In this document: in pieces, positions 1 through 8,397 of the stretch | Position numbering within the stretch: the first letter of the stretch is position 1 | How the letters are laid out: every line of letters starts with the position of its first letter | Assembly (NCBI GenBank): GCA_964467165.1 | Contig: CAYXOL010000028.1 | Span: forward strand, 1-64,000 | Reading direction: 5' to 3' | Length of the DNA: 64,000 bases | From: Clostridium_AD sp964467165 | Lineage (GTDB): Bacteria; Bacillota; Clostridia; Clostridiales; Clostridiaceae | The notes under the pieces: generated by a model | What the model was told of the DNA's origin: nothing | The model's input: only the letters and a program-made list of their open reading frames with translations | Databases searched by the model: none | Made by a program: the position numbers and the translations under genes

Positions 1-65
1 AACTGTGATATGGCAACTACTCCATTTATATTCTTTAATTTGTCTATAAGTGTTGTTAGTTTCAT
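1..65 (-). CDS. 5' end of an unknown gene, cut by the window edge
   Basis: The minus strand starts with ATG at 65 and reads MKLTTLIDKLKNINGVVAIS before leaving the window. A GGAG ribosome-binding site lies about 8 bases upstream (near 74-78). Only some 21 codons are visible, so no family can be named. The upstream region (95-170) is duplicated at 948-1020. Confidence 0.5.
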   Translation of the reverse strand, partial: MKLTTLIDKLKNINGVVAISQ

Positions 66-94
66 AATTAACACTCCTACTATATATTCCTTAT

Positions 95-170
95 CACTAT
101 TGTATAATTAATTTATAATCTCTTTATTATAAAATAGCCTATTTCATTAACGATATCACTATTCCTATCA
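95..170. repeat. Upstream-region direct repeat, copy 1
   Basis: This A+T-rich stretch lies directly upstream of the minus-strand gene starting at 65. It is closely similar over about 70 bases to 948-1020. Shared blocks include TTTATAATCTCTTTATTAT and TATTTCATTAA followed by GATATCACTATT. It probably carries the promoter of the gene at 65. Confidence 0.7.
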
Positions 171-258
171 ATAGTTATGATATACCCCTTATTTATCAAA
201 TAATTTGTAATTTTCTTATTTTTAACAATTACTTCAAATTCTCTTTACTAGTGTTTGT

Positions 259-699
259 TTATGTCAATTTGCTTCTACATTTTTTATATTCTCTCACAAG
301 TCCACACTCTCCATATTTCATCATATCTAATATAAAATCTACCTTTCCCCCTTTTTCATTACCAAATGTAAGCTCTAGTATATCTGCTTTTTTTTCATAC
401 TCCGAAAATAGACCAATCCATCCACTTACATATAGGAATATCTTAAATAAAGCCTGGGAAAGTGATTTGAGTTTGCCTGCGTTTTCCTTTTTCTCATTTA
501 TAAAATCAAATTTTTTAATTTTGTGAATTGGTATAGAAAATAGAAGCTCATCCTGCTTTGAAATTTCATCATTTAAAAGGATAATTGCATCTTCTGTTAA
601 AACTATTTTACAAAAGAACGGTTCTGGATCATATTGGTCTTTCATTAATGTGCACTTGGATGATGCAATAGCTTTTTTGTTTATAATAAACTTTGCCAT
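259..699 (-). CDS. Unknown 146-residue protein
   Basis: This reading frame starts at ATG 697-699 with a strong AGAGGGGG ribosome-binding site about 8 bases upstream, which supports it as a real gene. I do not recognise the family. The N-terminal half alternates beta-strand-like segments. A Lys-rich stretch follows around residues 60-80, then a hydrophobic segment near residues 85-100 that could be an amphipathic or membrane-associated helix, then a short charged tail. A PH-like fold is possible from the strand pattern, but that is a guess. It lies beyond the trailer end of the CRISPR array with no evident operon partner. Confidence 0.6.
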   Translation of the reverse strand: MAKFIINKKAIASSKCTLMKDQYDPEPFFCKIVLTEDAIILLNDEISKQDELLFSIPIHKIKKFDFINEKKENAGKLKSLSQALFKIFLYVSGWIGLFSEYEKKADILELTFGNEKGGKVDFILDMMKYGECGLVREYKKCRSKLT

Positions 700-824
700 T
701 GATATAACCCCCTCTATTATGAAATGTAAAAATATAATCTATGAAAAACAGAACTCTTCAATTTCGTTTTCAATTAATTCACTTTATAATAATCATAAGT
801 GTATCTATATCTATTTTATATTTA

Positions 825-932
825 TTATATGGAAGCATCAATTACACCCCCAAAATAAGTGTATTGCTCGTCTATCTTAAGTTTTCTCTCAAATCCACTA
901 TTAACTGCCATTTTTAATCCATAATTCGGCAC
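825..932 (-). pseudogene. Short ORF or gene remnant of about 35 codons
   Basis: On the minus strand a GTG at 932 opens a 35-codon frame with protein-like composition (PNYGLKMAVNSGFERKLKID...). A GGAG lies about 12 bases upstream, and the frame follows the duplicated upstream segment 948-1020. It may be a truncated gene that kept its promoter copy. Length and spacing are poor, so the call is weak. The rest of 700-1212 holds the repeat copy and nothing else I can support. Confidence 0.2.
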
Positions 933-947
933 CCTAATTATATACTC

Positions 948-1020
948 CACTATCGTATGATTAGTTTATAATCTCTTTATTATATTATAGTCTATTTCAT
1001 TAATGATATCACTATTATCA
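948..1020. repeat. Upstream-region direct repeat, copy 2
   Basis: Second copy of the segment at 95-170, diverged at scattered positions. It sits just upstream of the short minus-strand frame at 825-932 in the same orientation that copy 1 has relative to the gene at 65. This suggests a duplicated promoter plus gene start. Confidence 0.7.
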
Positions 1021-2701
1021 TTTAGAAACCTTTGATTAATTAAAGCTTGCAATGAATATTTATGTTAGGAGCTAGGATATTAACAATTTTACATTATCTT
1101 ATTTAACATGAATGCCGCAATGCATTTAATAACCTATTACCGTTCCATTACTCCTATCCCCGCGTATGTATCACATATTAAAAATGTCCCATAACCCATG
1201 CGTGTGAATCTATACAACATTCCAATATGGATAGATTAAAACCTAATATTCTAGCGGTTCCTTTTCTGTATCTTTTAACTTTACATTCCAATATGGATAG
1301 ATTAAAACCCCCTGCATCTGTTCTACCTGAAGCAGTTATTTCGATACTTTACATTCCAATATGGATAGATTAAAACAAATACTATTGCATGTTTTAGTGC
1401 AATAATTCCAATCTTTACATTCCAATATGGATAGATTAAAACTACCGCTTCGCTATGTGTTCTACTTGTCACTTTACTCTTTACATTCCAATATGGATAG
1501 ATTAAAACGATTAAAAATTGACTAAAACTATATAATTGCAATGCTTTACATTCCAATATGGATAGATTAAAACCAGTAACCGCTAATAAACTTAATGTAC
1601 GCGAAGATGCCTTTACATTCCAATATGGATAGATTAAAACAGTAACCATAGATAGCTTACAAGACAAAGTAAGTTATCTTTACATTCCAATATGGATAGA
1701 TTAAAACTCTCCTACCAATCTTAATAAAGATATTTTATCGATCTTTACATTCCAATATGGATAGATTAAAACCAGAATCCTGGATGATGATGGCAACATA
1801 TATGCTTACTTTACATTCCAATATGGATAGATTAAAACTACAATAATCCGTCATGGCTCGACTATGATTTTGTTCTTTACATTCCAATATGGATAGATTA
1901 AAACAGTATAAGAAATTGATAAAGAAATTAGGTTTAACCCCTTTACATTCCAATATGGATAGATTAAAACCTTCCAGGGACCCATCCATTATGATTTGAA
2001 GTTCTACTTTACATTCCAATATGGATAGATTAAAACATTAAATTAAGTAAAATATACTGCTCGTTAACCGTTCTTTACATTCCAATATGGATAGATTAAA
2101 ACTCACTATCCTTACTTTTAACTAATATGCGTTGCAGTCTTTACATTCCAATATGGATAGATTAAAACCCTGTTGCGCTTATAACTGTACAATAAGCACC
2201 AATCTTTACATTCCAATATGGATAGATTAAAACAATTATATTTTCTCTTTCTAATAAGATTAAGCTTTCCTTTACATTCCAATATGGATAGATTAAAACC
2301 CTCACTAGCTTCATGATTATATATTCTGCTACCGCCCTTTACATTCCAATATGGATAGATTAAAACCTCATTTGCTCTGCATTTCCGAATATCCCTACCT
2401 TCCTTTACATTCCAATATGGATAGATTAAAACAGTACTAGAAAAACACTATTTACAAAATGTACCATTCTTTACATTCCAATATGGATAGATTAAAACGG
2501 ATTTGGGCATATTAAATCCACAGTAAATGTTAGCTTTACATTCCAATATGGATAGATTAAAACTACCTAAAACTAAACCTAGCACATACCCAAATTTACC
2601 CTTTACATTCCAATATGGATAGATTAAAACATTATCAAAATTGTCAGCTGTACAAATAGGAACCATTACAGCTTTACATTCCAATATGGATAGATTAAAA
2701 C

Positions 2702-2737
2702 TAGTGTTTATAAGTGTTGACAATGAACACCTTTTCA
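2702..2737 (-). repeat. Related spacer A (of three)
   Basis: This 36-base spacer differs from the spacer at 5340-5375 at three positions and from that at 4612-4647 at five. All three share the same register and the same first 12 crRNA bases, TGAAAAGGTGTT. Confidence 0.9.
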
Positions 2738-4611
2738 CTTTACATTCCAATATGGATAGATTAAAACCATTTGCCTGACGGCTCTGTTGTTACTGCTCTT
2801 AGCTTTACATTCCAATATGGATAGATTAAAACATATTACCTCCTACTTAAATTCTATTACTTGCCAATCTTTACATTCCAATATGGATAGATTAAAACAA
2901 AAATAGTCGAATCAGAAACAGACGAATTATTGTACTTTCCATTCCAATATGGATAGATTAAAACTAATGCTGAAAAGATAGAAGAAAACATCATATGTTA
3001 CTTTACATTCCAATATGGATAGATTAAAACAACATAGCTGACTTTATAGTTTATAACGGTAACTTACTTTACATTCCAATATGGATAGATTAAAACTTCA
3101 TGCACACTTATATCTGCTAATTCCCTCAGTTTCTTTACATTCCAATATGGATAGATTAAAACTATAACTGTCCCAATCGCTAAAACCGCTATTCCAAACT
3201 TTACATTCCAATATGGATAGATTAAAACAAACACTTAGCACCTGATACTACTGCTCAAATATTCCTTTACATTCCAATATGGATAGATTAAAACTTCCAT
3301 AAAAAATGCGCATTTAGCACAACATGCAAGCTTTACATTCCAATATGGATAGATTAAAACAATGTTTTGATGAAGAAGACTTCAATCAATATATTACTTT
3401 ACATTCCAATATGGATAGATTAAAACCAGTTTCAACGATTCGTTTTTCTGGGGCAAGTATTACTTTACATTCCAATATGGATAGATTAAAACCTTTTTTT
3501 AAAAATCTTTTATATTGGAGGTTTGACATCTTTACATTCCAATATGGATAGATTAAAACCAAGGCGAAACACTTGATCCTATGAATATTTTTCCCTTTAC
3601 ATTCCAATATGGATAGATTAAAACGATAGATGTAACTCCCGGTGCTAATGGTAAATATACTTTACATTCCAATATGGATAGATTAAAACCATATGATTGT
3701 ACCTACGATTTGGAGCATCAAATTACTTTACATTCCAATATGGATAGATTAAAACGTTTGGCAAATAATCAAGAGGCGATTAAAAGCAATCTTTACATTC
3801 CAATATGGATAGATTAAAACTAATTTATACCATTTTCTTGAGGCTTTACATAAGTGCTTTACATTACAATATGGATAGATTAAAACGCTAGTTCTATATC
3901 TAAATACTTTAATCCTAAACTGCTTTACATTCCAATATGGATAGATTAAAACTACAGTACACACAAAGAAGTTAAGAAAGAGTTACCACTTTACATTCCA
4001 ATATGGATAGATTAAAACCATTGTAGCAGGTTGTATTGCCTTAATATTATCTCCCTTTACATTCCAATATGGATAGATTAAAACTTAGCCACAAAGACAA
4101 GGAGTATTGCAAAAAGATAACTTTACATTCCAATATGGATAGATTAAAACCCACTCTGCATTTTACGAGGACTTGTGACCTCCTGCTTTACATTCCAATA
4201 TGGATAGATTAAAACCAAGTCTGGTTTAATTTAGTCGATTTGATATTCGTTCTTTACATTCCAATATGGATAGATTAAAACCAACCACTGATGTGCTACC
4301 AAAGCAGGAGAAAAAGACTTTACATTCCAATATGGATAGATTAAAACACCTATTGTTACTAGTTTGCCAACTATTAATACTACCTTTACATTCCAATATG
4401 GATAGATTAAAACTATCAATCTCGTCCATTTCATTATCCAGTATATCGGCTTTACATTCCAATATGGATAGATTAAAACAATTATTTATATATACTCTTA
4501 TTATCTCTCTCACTGCTTTACATTCCAATATGGATAGATTAAAACTCCAATTTTAATGATTGGACTTGCGGCGGGTCTTGTCTTTACATTCCAATATGGA
4601 TAGATTAAAAC

Positions 4612-4647
4612 AAGTGTTTTAATGTGTTGACAATAAACACCTTTTCA
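4612..4647 (-). repeat. Related spacer B (of three)
   Basis: This 36-base spacer is four mismatches from the spacer at 5340-5375. On the plus strand it contains GTGTTGACAATAAACACC, which includes a TTGACA -35-like hexamer and GTGTT/AACAC half-sites. Confidence 0.9.
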
Positions 4648-5339
4648 CTTTACATTCCAATATGGATAGATTAAAACGCACGATACATATTAGCCTTAAA
4701 TGCTACTAATTAATCTTTACATTCCAATATGGATAGATTAAAACGAAGCTAGGGTTTTTAGTACTTCTGTTAGATATAGCTTTACATTCCAATATGGATA
4801 GATTAAAACAACTGTTCCAAAATATCTAATAAATCCTTAGTGCTCCCTTTACATTCCAATATGGATAGATTAAAACCCAAGCAAATGGATCACCCCGCAA
4901 AACTGCATAAAATCTTTACATTCCAATACGGATAGATTAAAACGGTATAGCTATACATCTTCCCTATACTATTATACCTTTACATTCCAATATGGATAGA
5001 TTAAAACCGTTACCCTTAGTACGTTCATAGCCTATTGCTACATACTTTACATTCCAATATGGATAGATTAAAACAATAGCAGCTGCAGTAGGTCCAGCGG
5101 TATTAGTTGTCTTTACATTCCAATATGGATAGATTAAAACTAATCCGTTTTCATCATACATTTCTGGGTTAGCTCCCTTTACATTCCAATATGGATAGAT
5201 TAAAACACTAGAAGGTTTACCATATCTATCAATAGTAGGTTTACTTTACATTCCAATATGGATAGATTAAAACTTTACCTTCAATATGTCCTGATATAAA
5301 AATTCCTGACTTTACATTCCAATATGGATAGATTAAAAC

Positions 5340-5375
5340 TAGTGTTTAAAAGTGTTGACAGTAAACACCTTTTCA
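5340..5375 (-). repeat. Related spacer C (of three)
   Basis: Third member of the related set and the nearest to the leader, hence probably the most recently acquired of the three. Its plus strand carries GTGTTTA and TAAACAC as inverted half-sites around a GTGTTGACA core. Confidence 0.9.
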
Positions 5376-6330
5376 CTTTACATTCCAATATGGATAGATT
5401 AAAACAATAGGGATAAATTTACTGATAATTTGAAACTTGCGACTTTACATTCCAATATGGATAGATTAAAACAAGAGCATTTTTTATTTGAAACTGTTGA
5501 AATTATACCTTTACATTCCAATATGGATAGATTAAAACTATTAAAAAGAAATTCCAAAGATACCGCAAAGATACCTTTACATTCCAATATGGATAGATTA
5601 AAACCCAACCAAATTACCTACCCAGTCACCAGTAACTGTCTTTACATTCCAATATGGATAGATTAAAACCATAAATCGAAGCAGCTAAAGTAGATCAAGT
5701 TTGCCCTTTACATTCCAATATGGATAGATTAAAACTAACTATCCAAGCAAAAGAGTTATAGAGGTTAGTTACTTTACATTCCAATATGGATAGATTAAAA
5801 CAAATAAAAGGACTTTGCGATTAAGTTATTATGAGGTCTTTACATTCCAATATGGATAGATTAAAACCTATCCTCTATTAATTGCTCTAGCTCATCTACC
5901 TCCCTTTACATTCCAATATGGATAGATTAAAACTGTATCAACTAAACTCATTACACAATCTATTGCCAGCTTTACATTCCAATATGGATAGATTAAAACC
6001 TTTAGTTTCCATTAAATCACCTCATTTGTAGCAATCTTTACATTCCAATATGGATAGATTAAAACCACTCCTAGTTGTTTCATGCCAGGAATATCTTCTT
6101 CCTTTACATTCCAATATGGATAGATTAAAACAGAAATATAATTATCTAATTTATCAATAATGATACCTTTACATTCCAATATGGATAGATTAAAACTTTT
6201 TAGAATACGGAGATAAGAAACTCCTTAATTAAACTTTACATTCCAATATGGATAGATTAAAACTTATCATTTCACTTACTTGATCTTGTTTATTTTCTGT
6301 CTTTACATTCCAATATGGATAGATTAAAAC

Positions 6331-6518
6331 AGGCAACCATTCAAATGGCTATTCTAGGGGATTACAATCATAATTTTTGTCGATGTCTTTAAATTATATA
6401 TATTACTGAATTATAGATATACTAATTTAAAAATTTTATCAATGTAACCCCTTCATTTGCAACGAATTGTCGTACCGCCGCTATTTTTACACTATGTCAC
6501 ATCGACAGTACATTAGTA
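6331..6518 (-). promoter_or_regulatory. CRISPR leader
   Basis: This is the A+T-rich non-coding stretch between the stop of cas2 and the first intact repeat. It should carry the array promoter and adaptation signals. On the minus strand TTGATA (6437-6442) and TATAAT (6410-6415) are promoter-like, though their spacing is longer than ideal. A 9-base inverted repeat, TGTCGATGT at 6378-6386 and ACATCGACA at 6499-6507, brackets the region. Confidence 0.8.
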
Positions 6519-6797
6519 TTAATAAAAATTAGATAATGCATCATCATTTTTACCCCAAAATTCTTTATCAAGCCATTTTTCATTTCTACTTTTAAATATT
6601 ATCACAGAATCTAATTTTTTCCTAATAAGTTTATTCAATTCTGCATTTAATTTTGCTATTTGACCTTCTGTTATCTCGCCTTCAAATACAGAGTTTTGAA
6701 TATGAACCAAATATTTTTTGCAAATTTTAAACACTTTACCCAATACCTTTTGACCATTTTCCTCTCCACTTATGTCATAGACCAAAACAACGTACAT
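6519..6797 (-). CDS. cas2: CRISPR-associated endonuclease Cas2
   Basis: Cas2 forms the central dimer of the Cas1-Cas2 integrase that inserts new spacers at the leader-repeat junction. The 92-residue length is typical. The N-terminus shows the ferredoxin-like first strand MYVVLVYDIS with the conserved Asp near residue 8. The pattern KICKKYLVHIQNSVFEGE is characteristic of the family. The start is ATG 6797 with an AGGTGA site just upstream. It is the last gene of the cas operon, 49 bases after cas1, and is followed directly by the leader. The family is certain; whether it keeps nuclease activity cannot be read from sequence. Confidence 0.97.
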   Translation of the reverse strand: MYVVLVYDISGEENGQKVLGKVFKICKKYLVHIQNSVFEGEITEGQIAKLNAELNKLIRKKLDSVIIFKSRNEKWLDKEFWGKNDDALSNFY

Positions 6798-6846
6798 CCA
6801 TTAATCACCTTCCTCTCTATATTGAAATCAAAATATTGTTTTCAAA

Positions 6847-7839
6847 CTACCACCATATTTTAAAACCTTCATATTCTTTTTCCCCCATTATGTGTTTTAT
6901 TAATTTATAGCACTCAAGTCTTATTAAATGCTGATATGTCACATCTTTTGATAATTCCTTATGATAAATTGTTGTTTTTAACATTTCGTCGAACTTCATT
7001 GATATTGTTTTTGATGCATCTTTGGTTAAATGAAGATAGTTTAAATCCTTTGTAAAGCAACTTGGTGTTATTTGGTTTTTATTTAACAATGAAAAAATTA
7101 TCCGGTCCCCTAAAATCGGTTTAAAAACTTCAGCTAAATCTAAGCTTAATGAAAATCGTCTCACTCCTGGCTCATGCAGATAGCTAATAGTAGGATTAAG
7201 TTGTGTTCTGTATATTTCTCCTAGCACTCGTGTATACACTAGGCCATTAACAAATGAAATCATTGTATTAATCATATTATCTGGAGGATTTTTCACCCTC
7301 TTTTCAAAATCTATCTTTTGATCAACAATGGTATTCCACGCTGAATAATATTGTTTTCTAATATTACCCTCAATTCCCATCAGTTCACTAATACTCTCTG
7401 TTTTTAATATTTTTTTTCTTAGGGATTCAATTTCTATCATTACTTTTTCTACATCTTTAGCTCGGCCGTTATAGTATCTTAAATTTCTATAAATATTGGC
7501 AGCCGCAGCATCTATAAATTTTCTTGCTATGCAAAGTCTCTTTTCTGCATCTTCATAGTGACTAACTTGTTTTACTAGCAAATTGCCCGCAAGCAAAGCC
7601 TCTTTGGGATAAAAGCTACCTGTATAAAAACTATAGTAATTGAAAAAATGTATAGGTATTTGATATTTTGACGCAAAAGTTATAAACTTTGTGTTAAATG
7701 TCATTTCAGACATGATATATAAATCTTCAACTTGCTCTATAGGAATATCTCTAGTTTCATTTTCACTATTGGTAAATTGCAGTGTATTGTCTTTTCTGTG
7801 TATCTCACCATTATTGTACATATAAAAGCTACGTTTCAC
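6847..7839 (-). CDS. cas1: CRISPR-associated integrase Cas1
   Basis: Cas1 is the catalytic subunit of the spacer-acquisition integrase. The 330-residue protein has the N-terminal beta-rich domain followed by the helical catalytic domain. Expected metal ligands are visible: Glu157 in GIEGNIR, His222 in YLHEPGVRRFS and Asp234 in SLDLAEVFKP. The start is GTG 7839, chosen because GGGGGAGGAG precedes it at good spacing; no in-frame ATG has a better site. It lies between cas4 and cas2, the usual adaptation-module order for I-B systems. No truncation or missing residue is seen. Confidence 0.97.
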   Translation of the reverse strand: MKRSFYMYNNGEIHRKDNTLQFTNSENETRDIPIEQVEDLYIMSEMTFNTKFITFASKYQIPIHFFNYYSFYTGSFYPKEALLAGNLLVKQVSHYEDAEKRLCIARKFIDAAAANIYRNLRYYNGRAKDVEKVMIEIESLRKKILKTESISELMGIEGNIRKQYYSAWNTIVDQKIDFEKRVKNPPDNMINTMISFVNGLVYTRVLGEIYRTQLNPTISYLHEPGVRRFSLSLDLAEVFKPILGDRIIFSLLNKNQITPSCFTKDLNYLHLTKDASKTISMKFDEMLKTTIYHKELSKDVTYQHLIRLECYKLIKHIMGEKEYEGFKIWW

Positions 7840-7888
7840 AGCAACTCCTCCCCCTCATCAAATCATAATCCTTTGTGCTAAACTGTCC

Positions 7889-8383
7889 TTAAATATAGCA
7901 CAGTTCAAAATATGCACAGCTCTTGCAAATCCTTTTTTTTTCAAGTAGCGGTGGTAAAGGTCTATTTACAATTATTTTTAAATCTATTATCATAGCCTCT
8001 ATATTTTTTTCGTCATCATCTGTTAGTTCTATATCAATACTTTGCTTTAGAAGTGGATAGTCAACTTTACCCTTAATACCTTCTACACCCTTTTGTTTTA
8101 GATAGTACAAATAATATTTTACCTGCATTATTCCAGCTTCTTCTATTTTTTTACTCTTTTTGACTTCATGTAATATACCCTTACTTTTTATAAAGTCTAT
8201 GCTAATTACATCATCTATATTAATGTGCTTTTCTTCTCTCTCGTAAGCCTTTTCATCAAGAACCTTTCCTATTTTTACGTTCTCACTTTCTGTTTCCATT
8301 TGTATTTGATTGTAAAAATACCATAATTTCCTCTTGCAAACAATGTAATAATAAATCATCATCCCACTAATTGGCTTGTCCAT
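7889..8383 (-). CDS. cas4: CRISPR-associated exonuclease Cas4 (Dna2-like)
   Basis: Cas4 is a RecB-like, iron-sulfur nuclease that trims prespacers and helps select those with the correct PAM. The 164-residue protein shows one N-terminal cysteine (Cys16 in YYIVCKRKLWYF) and three C-terminal cysteines in CKSCAYFELC, the ligand set for a 4Fe-4S cluster. The central HEVKKS supplies the E-x-K of the PD-(D/E)XK active site, and QVKYYLYYLK is the conserved helix. The ATG start at 8383 has GAGG seven bases upstream. It lies 14 bases from cas3 and 49 bases from cas1, consistent with one transcript. Confidence 0.96.
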   Translation of the reverse strand: MDKPISGMMIYYYIVCKRKLWYFYNQIQMETESENVKIGKVLDEKAYEREEKHINIDDVISIDFIKSKGILHEVKKSKKIEEAGIMQVKYYLYYLKQKGVEGIKGKVDYPLLKQSIDIELTDDDEKNIEAMIIDLKIIVNRPLPPLLEKKRICKSCAYFELCYI

Positions 8384-8397
8384 AACAATACCTCACT

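Larger units (their letters stand above)
1213..6330 (-). CRISPR. Type I-B CRISPR array: 78 repeats, 77 spacers
   Basis: By hand count there are 78 copies of a 30-base repeat separated by unique spacers of about 35-38 bases. In transcript (minus-strand) orientation the repeat begins GTTTTAATCTATCC and ends GGAATGTAAAG. That closely matches the known C. difficile I-B pattern (GTTTTA...GGAATGTAAAT), giving a 5' handle of ATGTAAAG. Orientation is supported by the copy at 1213-1242, which is degenerate at its outer end as expected of a trailer, while the copy at 6301-6330 beside the leader and cas2 is intact. Single-base variants occur in the repeats starting at 2935, 3857 and 4914. Open reading frames inside the array are artefacts of the repeats. 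Confidence 0.98.

Noticed and set aside
1..1212. Leader at the left end of the array with plus-strand transcription, suggested by repeats ending ATTAAAAC on the plus strand
   Set aside because: The left-most repeat is degenerate, cas2 and an A+T-rich leader lie at the right, and the minus-strand repeat matches the known C. difficile-style I-B repeat orientation.
1323..5666. Several open reading frames of 60-115 codons within the CRISPR array, on both strands
   Set aside because: Their translations are periodic copies of the repeat (SILECK, IYPYWNVK, HSNMDRLK), so they are array artefacts.
1213..6330. Self-targeting spacers
   Set aside because: I compared the three related spacers and several others by eye with the rest of the window and saw no matching protospacer; a full search was not possible.
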